Assembly (NCBI RefSeq): GCF_030125375.1
Contig: NZ_JASJUU010000003.1
Location: forward strand, 696,247 to 760,246
DNA: 64,000 bases
From: Pseudoalteromonas umbrosa
GTDB lineage: Bacteria > Pseudomonadota > Gammaproteobacteria > Enterobacterales > Alteromonadaceae
Direction: 5' to 3'
Below, one piece after another: positions 56,975 through 64,000 of the stretch (within the stretch, counting starts at the first letter, position 1; each line of letters starts with the position of its first letter). Made by a program: the position numbers and the translations under genes. The notes below the pieces were generated by a model that saw nothing but the letters and a program-made list of their open reading frames with translations, was not told the DNA's origin and made no database searches.

Positions 56975-57469
56975 ATGACAAGGATAGAACATGACATTAC
57001 GTTGATAAATCGATTCATAGCTAATGTTGAGCAGCGTATTAAGAATCAAGTTGAAAGTGGTCTGGTTGAAATGTTGTCTACAGACAAACACCCAGTGTTA
57101 CATTACCAACCACTATATAACAAGCAGGCACCTATTTGGGTTATTTACACTCAAATGGGGGAATATCAATTTCAGTCATTGGCAAGCTTGTATACTTACA
57201 TGCCACCTCAGTTATTGCGCGTTATTTTGAATACGGCCAGCCAGCCGCGTAATGTGGCTGTGTGTGTGACGTTAAAGGGAATAGGGAATAAATGTACCAG
57301 TGGTTTTTTTCTAACATTGAATGAGTTGATTAATGGTATAGATGAATATGAGGCAAAAAGTCGAGTTCAATCTGATTTTGGTATTGCATCACAGCTAATC
57401 GACTTGTTAAATGGCGTAGATCCGCAGATAAAAGCAATGGCTAAAGCCATTTGCTTGGGCCCTGCTTAA
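56975..57469 (+). CDS. Hypothetical protein beside an XRE regulator
   Basis: A 164-residue soluble protein, not recognised. N-terminal helices (HDITLINRFIANVEQRIKNQVESG), a beta section (APIWVIYTQMGEYQFQSLASLYTYMPPQLLRVILN) and a helical C-terminus. Divergent from the HTH gene. No transmembrane segment. Possibly one gene of a small accessory module with the next two. Confidence 0.6.
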   Translation: MTRIEHDITLINRFIANVEQRIKNQVESGLVEMLSTDKHPVLHYQPLYNKQAPIWVIYTQMGEYQFQSLASLYTYMPPQLLRVILNTASQPRNVAVCVTLKGIGNKCTSGFFLTLNELINGIDEYEAKSRVQSDFGIASQLIDLLNGVDPQIKAMAKAICLGPA

Positions 57470-57568
57470 ATTATTCCCAGTTTGGGTATATATTAGGCTC
57501 TTTTCTATTGCGCATACATAACACATCCACTAGAATTGGAAAAAAGCTGGATATTTTTTGGAGTTTTA

Positions 57569-57811
57569 ATGGCGGATACGAAGAAGACAGAAGTGAGATT
57601 CTCGGTTGATGCGGACTATTTAGCGGCACTACAAAGCCGTTTAGGACTAAAAAAGTCAAGTGATCTGACAAAAGTCGCTTTAACGTTGTTAGATTGGGCA
57701 TCAGATGAGGTGGTCCATGACAGAACGATTTTATCCGCAAATAAGCAGGGAAAAGACATACATCGTCTTGTCATACCTGAGCTAAATAATATCTCCAAAT
57801 CCAATTTGTAA
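57569..57811 (+). CDS. Small ribbon-helix-helix-like protein
   Basis: An 80-residue protein beginning ADTKKTEVRFSVDADYLAAL, where the strand TEVRFSVD and the following two helices (ADYLAALQSRLG, KKSSDLTKVALTLLDWASD) resemble a ribbon-helix-helix DNA-binding domain. ATG 57569 has TTGGAG 5 bases upstream; the listed longer frame from 57536 has no site. Possibly a regulator of the neighbouring genes; no nearby toxin identified. Confidence 0.55.
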   Translation: MADTKKTEVRFSVDADYLAALQSRLGLKKSSDLTKVALTLLDWASDEVVHDRTILSANKQGKDIHRLVIPELNNISKSNL

Positions 57812-57838
57812 AATACGAAATATAATATGAGTTAAGTC

Positions 57839-58279
57839 ATGTCTTTAAGTGCACAGGACTGCACGCAATCACACGCAATCCAATCACAAGAACCATTGCA
57901 AGATATCGATCTTGCGTCAGCACAGGATTACACACCTGAGGATGCCCCTGTCTCCGAACCGCTCACAGGTAAAGAAAGAGCGGGTGTTAATTTAACTTGG
58001 GGGATCATTGGTGTATTAATCGGATTTTTGGTCATTATTCTATGTATCTTTATGTGGGGTGAATATCAGTTCTTTACTGCCATGAGAGAGACCCAAAATC
58101 TGATATTGACAAATCAAGTGGCGCATTCAGATGTACTCGTACAGCTAACTCAACAAAGAAGTGATTTTCGGTCTTTTTGGTTTGATACGTTACAGCTCAT
58201 TTTACTCAATGTGTTGTTTCCAACACTTACAGCATTATTAGGTTATGTGTTTGGGACTAGTAGAAATAGCAGTAGTTAG
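57839..58279 (+). CDS. Hypothetical two-helix membrane protein
   Basis: A 146-residue protein: a polar, Gln/Asp-rich N-terminus, a first helix (LTWGIIGVLIGFLVIILCIFMWG), a loop, and a second helix (TLQLILLNVLFPTLTALLGYVFG). Not recognised. It follows the RHH-like gene by 27 bases and probably shares its transcript. Confidence 0.6.
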   Translation: MSLSAQDCTQSHAIQSQEPLQDIDLASAQDYTPEDAPVSEPLTGKERAGVNLTWGIIGVLIGFLVIILCIFMWGEYQFFTAMRETQNLILTNQVAHSDVLVQLTQQRSDFRSFWFDTLQLILLNVLFPTLTALLGYVFGTSRNSSS

Positions 58280-58712
58280 AAGGCCTAAAAAAGCAGCACA
58301 CAATGTAGTATAAATGTATGGGTTTTAAGTAGGTAAATTGCATATTATTGTAATTCTGTGTGCTGGAAAGGCAAAGCGCATACAAAAAGACGGAAAAAGA
58401 GCTGGTCCATATGCTTGTTATTGTTATGAATAAAACTTAAGTTCACTTGTCTTTTTGTTGATAAATCTTGCCGAATAACTGTATTTCACATGAATAAATT
58501 AACATTGATAAACAGAGTAATCATTGTAATCTGAATTCAGTCTTTGTTACTGACTTTGCTTAAGGGAGTCAGAGGTTTGTTTGATTTATGACAAACTCAC
58601 CTGAACAAAGTCAGTATTTGGAAGCGAGGCGATTGCATTACTTTGCTACTTTCATATTATTTGGCTAGCCGTTCGGCCCTGATTTAAATACGCATTTCAA
58701 GGAGCTGTTTAT
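58280..58712. other. Gene-free leader region of the ABC exporter operon
   Basis: About 430 AT-rich bases with no supportable ORF. It contains the competing stem-loops at 58550-58614. The last 98 bases before the ABC gene hold AAGGAGCTG as its ribosome binding site. Confidence 0.6.
58550..58614 (+). promoter_or_regulatory. Competing stem-loops upstream of the ABC exporter genes
   Basis: CTGACTTTG (58550-58558) can pair with CAAAGTCAG (58606-58614), enclosing an inner stem AGGTTTGT/ACAAAC. Alternatively CTGACT (58550-58555) pairs with the AGTCAG at 58567-58572. The two folds are mutually exclusive, as in attenuators. No ligand-binding riboswitch class is recognised. The structure lies about 100 bases upstream of the first ABC gene. 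Confidence 0.4.
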
Positions 58713-60518
58713 ATGCGTTATGAGCCTTATGATACTGAGGAAAATAGAAGTCCTTGGTGGGTCTTGAGACAAATTTGTGCATCACATAAAGTAACACTAA
58801 CCTTGGCAGTGTGCTTGATCACATTGGTCAGTTGTTTGCAGTTACTGCCTGTGTATTTGCTGTTTGTGTCGCTCAATGAAATATTAATACTTGCGGCTGC
58901 GTCTACTGAGAAGCTACTGTGGATTGCCGCGGGCTTAGTCGCAGTGATCATCGGTAAAAACCTATGTTTAGTTGGCGCTTATTACTTTAGCCATAAAATG
59001 GCTTTTAAAATTCTGACCGAAGTCAGGTTTAGACTTGCACAAAACCTATCCAGTTTTTCACTTCACTGGCTCAAAAAGCAAAATAGTGCTCAGCTGAAGC
59101 AACAATGTCTTCAAGATGTTGAGAAGCTCGAAAACTTCATTGCTCATCAAAGTGTTGAACTACTCAATGCCTGTTTAACGTCTCTATGTATTGTACTCGC
59201 TTTATTTATGATTGATTGGCGGTTAGCACTGAGCACAACTGCAGTGGTGTCAGTTGCGCTTATCGTGAGAGCTTGTTTTCTGAGTAAAACAGCACAACAT
59301 TATGCAAAACTTAATGAAGTTGATGCTGCTTTTAATACCACATTAAGTGATTATGTAAAATACGCGCCTTTGATGAAGTTATACAACCTGGATAGTCAAC
59401 GTTTCGCCATACTGGACAATCAGCTCAAGAGTTATCAGCAAGAGGTCCATGAGGTGGTTAAGCACACTGCACCTAGTTGGGGTCTGTATACTGCTTTACT
59501 TGGCTCTGTGTTTATTTTTTTATTGCCTTGTACTATTTGGTTGCACAGTAGTGGGCAAATCACATTGAGTCATTCATTACTGGCTTTGATGTTAGCTGTT
59601 GGCATTTTTGGGCCTGTGGTTAAAGTAAGTCGATTTTTTATAGAAATTAACGAGCTACTGGAAAGTATCCAGCGTATTACGCCGCTGTTTAGTGTCGAAC
59701 CAAACCATCGAGACGAAGCGCCCATACAAGTCAATTCAAAATACCCCATGTTGCAATTTTATTGTGTAGATTTTCGTTATCATCAACATACAGTGCTACG
59801 TAATGTGCATTTTAAATTGCTTCCCAATGCCATTAACGTGGTTGTTGGTGGCTCTGGTGGTGGCAAGTCGACACTCGCGATGTTAGCGTGTGGATTATTG
59901 GTCCCAAGTGCAGGTCGAGTGCAGCTCTACGGTCAAGATGTATTTGGTTTATCTGATGGCGCGCGCGCGCAAGCTATGAGCGTGGTGACACAAGAAAGCT
60001 ACTTATTTGAAGGTACTGTGCGCGATAATATTATATTTGGACGAAGTGGCATTAGCACAGAGACGCTTGATCATGCACTGGTGGCTGCACAGCTTAAGCC
60101 TTGGCTCAAACGCCAACGAGAAGGGCTTGAAACACCAGTGAGTGCTCAAGGTGCTAATTTATCTGCCGGGGAAAAAATGCGCATAGCCATAGCAAGAGCA
60201 TTGTTAGCTGCACCACCTTTGGTGATCTTAGATGAGGCGAGTGCCGCTATGGATAACCTAACACACAGTAAGTTTTATCAAGGTTTAAAAGGTCATTACC
60301 CTAACACCACATTTTTAGTGATCACTCATAAGTATGTTGGCCTTGAAAATAGCGATCAAATATTTAGTTTGGTTGACGGTGAAATTGTCGCTCAGGGGGA
60401 TCATGAATCTTTGCTAGCGCGCTGCGAACATTATCAAAAAGGCTGGCATTTACAGGGCGGTGAATCTAGCTCGGCCACACATTTTACACCTGCACCTATA
60501 CTGAGTTATGAGATTTAA
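58713..60518 (+). CDS. ABC exporter half-transporter 1 (membrane plus ATPase domain)
   Basis: A 601-residue ABC exporter subunit: six predicted membrane helices in the first 330 residues and a C-terminal ATPase. Walker A GGSGGGKST is at about 379-387, Q-loop VVTQESYLFEG, Walker B VILDEASAAMD. The signature is LSAGEKMR, not the usual LSGGQ. Next to a second half-transporter with no gap, so the pair probably forms a heterodimer. Substrate unknown; candidates are peptides (a secreted Cys-rich peptide gene follows) or siderophores. Confidence 0.9.
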   Translation: MRYEPYDTEENRSPWWVLRQICASHKVTLTLAVCLITLVSCLQLLPVYLLFVSLNEILILAAASTEKLLWIAAGLVAVIIGKNLCLVGAYYFSHKMAFKILTEVRFRLAQNLSSFSLHWLKKQNSAQLKQQCLQDVEKLENFIAHQSVELLNACLTSLCIVLALFMIDWRLALSTTAVVSVALIVRACFLSKTAQHYAKLNEVDAAFNTTLSDYVKYAPLMKLYNLDSQRFAILDNQLKSYQQEVHEVVKHTAPSWGLYTALLGSVFIFLLPCTIWLHSSGQITLSHSLLALMLAVGIFGPVVKVSRFFIEINELLESIQRITPLFSVEPNHRDEAPIQVNSKYPMLQFYCVDFRYHQHTVLRNVHFKLLPNAINVVVGGSGGGKSTLAMLACGLLVPSAGRVQLYGQDVFGLSDGARAQAMSVVTQESYLFEGTVRDNIIFGRSGISTETLDHALVAAQLKPWLKRQREGLETPVSAQGANLSAGEKMRIAIARALLAAPPLVILDEASAAMDNLTHSKFYQGLKGHYPNTTFLVITHKYVGLENSDQIFSLVDGEIVAQGDHESLLARCEHYQKGWHLQGGESSSATHFTPAPILSYEI

Positions 60519-62267
60519 ATGGATAGACAAGCAATAAACAGTATTGGCCGAATATTAGGTCATGTGAATGATGGGAAAAAGACGTTTTTATCTGGGGTAA
60601 TCTTTAGAGGGCTCGAGCGCTGTATTGGTATCATCCCCATAATGTTTTGCTTTTATTGGATTCATACAGAGCAGAAGTTTGGTACTCTAGAGGGGGCTTT
60701 GTTGTCGTCTCCAATAGACTATTTCATCGTGTTAGTCGCAATTTTTGTGGCGCAATTATTGTGCGCTTATCTTGGTCAATTGCGCACCTTTACCGGTAGT
60801 TACCAACTGACACACGCATACCGTACAAAAGCGATAAATCACTTTCGGCAGTTACCTTTGGGGTATATATACAAAGCCCATAACTGTGAGCTTTTAGAAT
60901 TGCTCAGTGCGGATATTAAAAAAGTTGAAAGTCTTTTTTCACATGTTTTACCAGACTTATTATCAGCGGCAGTCGCTTCTATTATCGCACTATTATTAAT
61001 GCTGATCATTTCGCCGTTATATGCACTGGGGCTCTGTGTGATTTTGCCCTGTGCTTTTTGGGTGCTACACGTTGCCAAGGCAAGGTTTAATCGGGCCGCC
61101 AAAGCAAAAGTACAGGCTCATAAACATACTCGCAGTGTTATTACCGACTATATAGAGGCGCTTTGCACGTTAAAGTTATTTAACCAAACACGCCACTGGT
61201 TAGTCCGTGTGCAAAAGCAACTTAAGACAAGTAAGCAGCATAGTTTGCAAGTTGAAGGGTGGGGACCAGCGCCAGTGCTTGGCTTTCAAGTAATATTGAG
61301 TTTTGCTGTTGTGCTGTTTGTTATGATGTTGGCATTTACAACACCTGAAAATGGCACTGCTCATATAAATTTGGGCGTCATTATATTTGCCATGTTATTG
61401 CTGCAAATATTAGCGTTATTGAATGATGCAGCAGAGCAGGGCACGAGCTTAAAGCTGGCAGTACAAGCAGAGCAAAAAGTTGAGTTATTGCTTTGTGAAG
61501 AGGCTATGGAAGAGCCCTATAAACCGCAAGAGCCTGAGCAGTTTGACATCAATTTTGAACGAGTATCGTTTAATTATGATGATAAGAAGGCGCTGGAGCA
61601 TATCTCATTTTTTGTGCCGCAAGGCTCAGTGACCGCTATTGTTGGAGAAGCAGGCTGTGGCAAGTCGACGTTAATCAACCTGTGTGCACGCTTTTTTGAC
61701 CCCCAAAGTGGCAGCATAAAAATTGGCGGAATTGATCTTCAAGATATTGGAACTGAAGGCGTGCACAACCTTATCAGTATGGTCTTTGAAGACATGCAGC
61801 TAGTTGACGCCAGTATTTTAGAGAACATTCGTATCGGCAAGCCAGATGCATCGCTGGAAGAAGTACGTCATGTATGTGAGCAGGCGCAGTGTCTAGGGTT
61901 TATCAATAAATTACCAAATGGGTTAGACACGCCTGTCGGCGAAGGCGGGGTACGATTATCTGGCGGTCAGCGGCAACGCATTGCGATAGCTCGGGCTTTA
62001 CTCAAAGATACGCCAGTTGTGCTATTAGATGAAGCAACTGCCTCACTAGACCCAATTACCCAAACTGAAGTTGTTAGCGCAATTAAGCATTTGCAAAAAG
62101 ATCGTACAGTGATCACTGTGGCGCATCGTCTTGCAAGCATTGTGCATGCAGATAATATTTTGGTGATTGATGAAGGCAAAATTGTTGAGACTGGTACTCA
62201 TCGTTGCTTACTTTCAATTGGTGGCTACTACACACGCTTGTGGCGTGCGCAATCACAAGCCGCGTAA
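60519..62267 (+). CDS. ABC exporter half-transporter 2 (membrane plus ATPase domain)
   Basis: A 582-residue ABC exporter subunit with six N-terminal membrane helices and a C-terminal ATPase. Walker A VGEAGCGKST (about 377-386), signature LSGGQRQRIAIARAL, Walker B VVLLDEATASLD, H-loop ITVAHRL are canonical, but the Q-loop reads MVFEDMQLVD, with Glu where Gln is usual. The start follows the first subunit's stop directly. The loop change and the altered signature of the partner fall on the same composite ATP site (inference), so one site may be weakly active. Confidence 0.9.
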   Translation: MDRQAINSIGRILGHVNDGKKTFLSGVIFRGLERCIGIIPIMFCFYWIHTEQKFGTLEGALLSSPIDYFIVLVAIFVAQLLCAYLGQLRTFTGSYQLTHAYRTKAINHFRQLPLGYIYKAHNCELLELLSADIKKVESLFSHVLPDLLSAAVASIIALLLMLIISPLYALGLCVILPCAFWVLHVAKARFNRAAKAKVQAHKHTRSVITDYIEALCTLKLFNQTRHWLVRVQKQLKTSKQHSLQVEGWGPAPVLGFQVILSFAVVLFVMMLAFTTPENGTAHINLGVIIFAMLLLQILALLNDAAEQGTSLKLAVQAEQKVELLLCEEAMEEPYKPQEPEQFDINFERVSFNYDDKKALEHISFFVPQGSVTAIVGEAGCGKSTLINLCARFFDPQSGSIKIGGIDLQDIGTEGVHNLISMVFEDMQLVDASILENIRIGKPDASLEEVRHVCEQAQCLGFINKLPNGLDTPVGEGGVRLSGGQRQRIAIARALLKDTPVVLLDEATASLDPITQTEVVSAIKHLQKDRTVITVAHRLASIVHADNILVIDEGKIVETGTHRCLLSIGGYYTRLWRAQSQAA

Positions 62268-62511
62268 AGGGGGTTGACAAGGTAGCAAATTGTGGGGGTT
62301 TTATACTGTTTTCTTACACAGTAACTGTAGGTAATACGCTCTTTAAAAACTTAGGAAATATACGCACAATCCAAAGTGAAATTTTATTATGTTGGATTGT
62401 ATAAGTTATTCATACATAGTGTGCGGTTAAAAATAACTCAATTGTTAATTTTGTGTAATGGTGATAGCGTTTTATGGTTTTTATTTGATATAGGTGACTC
62501 AAGGAGAAATC

Positions 62512-62790
62512 ATGAAAAAAGTACTACTTGCAGCGCTGAGCTGTTTAGCAATGAGTGCTGCAGCTATTGCAGCAGATACGCAATCGACCAATACTAATCA
62601 AACTTTAACGGTTGACGGTGTAACAGCAGCTACCTACCCAGCTCAGCCAACCATTTTAGACCTACTAACCCCATCAAATGCGTGTCAGGATCGTTGCCAG
62701 TATGAATATGAAGCCTGTGTTAAGTGGGCGCCACCTTGGACAAATTGTAATGATTTTATTAGACGTTGTATGAATAACTGCTCTAGATAA
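62512..62790 (+). CDS. Secreted six-cysteine peptide with twin CX3C motif
   Basis: A 92-residue peptide with a Sec signal (KKVLLAALSCLAMSAAAIAA). The C-terminal third carries Cys58, 62, 69, 79, 86 and 90, spaced CX3C-X6-C-X9-C-X6-CX3C, a mirror-symmetric pattern expected for a disulfide-stapled helical hairpin. The region between signal and Cys domain (about 22-55) is Thr/Pro/Gln-rich. ATG at 62512 is chosen for the AAGGAG 5 bases upstream. It lies 244 bases after the ABC exporter. Not recognised; a secreted effector, toxin or bacteriocin-like peptide is possible. Confidence 0.7.
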   Translation: MKKVLLAALSCLAMSAAAIAADTQSTNTNQTLTVDGVTAATYPAQPTILDLLTPSNACQDRCQYEYEACVKWAPPWTNCNDFIRRCMNNCSR

Positions 62791-62820
62791 ATCCGTCCAT
62801 ATAGAAAATGGAAAATATGA

Positions 62821-62844
62821 AAGGCCAGTAAAATGGCCTTTTTT
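62821..62844 (+). terminator. Rho-independent terminator after the Cys-rich peptide gene
   Basis: AAGGCCA and TGGCCTT form a 7-bp stem with a 6-base loop (GTAAAA), followed by a T tract. It ends the peptide transcript before the CRISPR leader. Confidence 0.85.
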
Positions 62845-62850
62845 GTGTGT

Positions 62851-62876
62851 CAAAAGGGTATCAAAAATACCTTTTG
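62851..62876. terminator. Second hairpin preceding the CRISPR leader
   Basis: CAAAAGGGTAT and ATACCTTTTG form a stem with one bulged G, followed by GTTTT. Probably a second terminator insulating the CRISPR leader from upstream transcription. Confidence 0.5.
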
Positions 62877-62879
62877 TTT

Positions 62880-62998
62880 TATGTTCATCAACAGAATGTT
62901 TAAAATCAATAAGTTACAAGTACCCTAAAAAAGAAGGTATTTTCCACATTATTTACCTAGGTGTTTGTATTTAAGTGTTTTTGTGTTAAAAATCTATA
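62880..62998 (+). promoter_or_regulatory. CRISPR leader of the I-F array
   Basis: About 120 AT-rich bases directly before the first repeat, on the side from which I-F arrays are transcribed (the 5' handle CTTAGAAA lies at the right end of each repeat). It includes AATCAATAAGTTA (62904-62916), a perfect match to the IHF consensus WATCAANNNNTTR; IHF bends I-E/I-F leaders during spacer insertion in known systems. Confidence 0.75.
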
Positions 62999-64000
62999 GT
63001 TCACTGCCGAACAGGCAGCTTAGAAAATACGGCGGATGCAGATTTAAACGAGCCTGGTGTTCACTGCCGAACAGGCAGCTTAGAAACAAAAGTCGGCACG
63101 TTCTTTTGGCTTACAGGAGTTCACTGCCGAACAGGCAGCTTAGAAATTCTTGCTTCGTTGGCCCGTTAGCTTCTGGTTGTTCACTGCCGAACAGGCAGCT
63201 TAGAAACAAAGAATCAATTCAACTCGCAGCTTTTGTACGTTCACTGCCGAACAGGCAGCTTAGAAACTTTGTTGGTTTCTGTTTCACTTGAAAATGCAGT
63301 TCACTGCCGAACAGGCAGCTTAGAAATCCACAACAGGCTAGAGCAATCAAGTTAGAGTGTTCACTGCCGAACAGGCAGCTTAGAAATATTTAATTCATTC
63401 GAGAGCCTACGTGCATCTGTTCACTGCCGAACAGGCAGCTTAGAAAATACGCGGGAACAGCGTTGCGGCCTTGCTCTTGTTCACTGCCGAACAGGCAGCT
63501 TAGAAATTCAACGTTAGTAACGCAGACACGCCCTGCCCGTTCACTGCCGAACAGGCAGCTTAGAAAGAATTTTGCTAAACGAGAGTCTTTAACTTTTTGT
63601 TCACTGCCGAACAGGCAGCTTAGAAATGACTTATTAAAAGTTTTAACAAATACCGAAGGTTCACTGCCGAACAGGCAGCTTAGAAATGAACCCTGCCTAT
63701 TGATTGCTTTCATTCTGGGTTCACTGCCGAACAGGCAGCTTAGAAAGGTATTTGAGCAAGTGACATTAGCAACTGGGCGTTCACTGCCGAACAGGCAGCT
63801 TAGAAATATTGATGGCTTTTATATGTTGGCAGGCAAATGTTCACTGCCGAACAGGCAGCTTAGAAAGCTAGAGCATATCAACAATTATCTCATTTCTCGT
63901 TCACTGCCGAACAGGCAGCTTAGAAACGATACCACTTGAGATTTAACTTGCTCACTACGTTCACTGCCGAACAGGCAGCTTAGAAATATTAAAACTATGC
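62999..64000 (+). CRISPR. Subtype I-F CRISPR array, 17 repeats seen, continues beyond the window
   Basis: A 28-bp repeat starting GTTCACTGCC and ending GCAGCTTAGAAA occurs 17 times at a strict 60-bp period (first start 62999, last 63959), with sixteen 32-bp spacers and a partial seventeenth. The inner GCCGAACAGGC forms the I-F stem-loop with a 5' crRNA handle CTTAGAAA. All 17 repeats are identical, so the visible part is the leader-proximal, recently active end. No cas gene lies in the 63 kb to the left; I-F cas genes (cas1, cas2-3, cas8f, cas5f, cas7f, cas6f) may be to the right or elsewhere. Confidence 0.97.

Noticed and set aside
62965..63939. Three open frames across the CRISPR array with repeated SLPNRQLR or LSCLFGSE phrases
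   Set aside because: They are translations of the 28-bp repeats in a 60-bp period divisible by three; no ribosome binding sites and no protein-like spacer content.
1..64000. Insertion sequences, integrases or prophage genes
   Set aside because: Searched by eye through all frames; no transposase, integrase or phage structural protein was recognisable.

Overview
The window looks like chromosomal DNA of a marine gammaproteobacterium, most likely a Pseudoalteromonas or close Alteromonadales relative. The case rests on AT-rich intergenic DNA, many secreted lipoproteins, a PepSY/DUF3649/DUF3325 iron operon, a Prx-Grx hybrid peroxiredoxin, SbcDC, an RtcR-type regulator and a subtype I-F CRISPR array. 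I see no rRNA, tRNA, transposase or prophage module. Genus is inferred from gene content only.

Layout. 1-3.7 kb: 3' end of rtcR, a secreted metallophosphoesterase and small envelope proteins. 3.7-9.9 kb: sbcD-sbcC followed closely by a methyltransferase, then a conserved hypothetical. 10-14.5 kb: lipocalin Blc, a collagen-repeat PhoX-like lipoprotein and a two-CxxCH lipoprotein. 14.5-15.4 kb: a convergent intergenic region packed with a 20-bp GATC-containing motif. 15.2-17.4 kb: Fur-type iron operon. 17.7-28.9 kb: mixed housekeeping and regulatory genes (UDG, GNAT, LysR, GlxA-type regulator, isochorismatase family, Lpd-like flavoprotein, Prx-Grx), plus an unlisted 55-codon RiPP-like precursor gene at 25.5-25.7 kb. 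29-33 kb: TPR histidine kinase, beta-solenoid lipoprotein, MBL hydrolase. 33.8-46.2 kb: acetyltransferases, a Rof-like Rho antagonist, CheY-like protein, M3 peptidase, DJ-1 protein, GrpB, a decayed SDR gene, NYN nuclease, pirin, ABC1 kinase, VanX-like dipeptidase. 46.4-56.2 kb: lipin-like HAD protein, DUF898/M48 pair, a DUF952-cupin fusion, TPR proteins. 56.5-62.8 kb: accessory-looking block of small unknown genes, a two-gene ABC exporter and a six-cysteine secreted peptide. 62.9-64 kb: leader and first 17 repeats of a I-F CRISPR array that runs off the right edge; no cas gene is in the window.

The most unusual feature is the motif GATCANNWTTTTACTAAST. Nine direct copies lie in the gene-free region between two convergent genes. 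Eight of these are separated by 31, 62, 105, 42, 31, 42 and 42 bp, all close to whole turns of B-DNA. An inverted copy follows, and related single copies occur inside nearby genes. It resembles a cooperative protein-binding locus (chromosome maintenance or replication type) more than a promoter. The second theme is peptide export: a lanthipeptide-like precursor and a secreted peptide with a symmetric CX3C-X6-C-X9-C-X6-CX3C pattern beside a heterodimeric ABC exporter.
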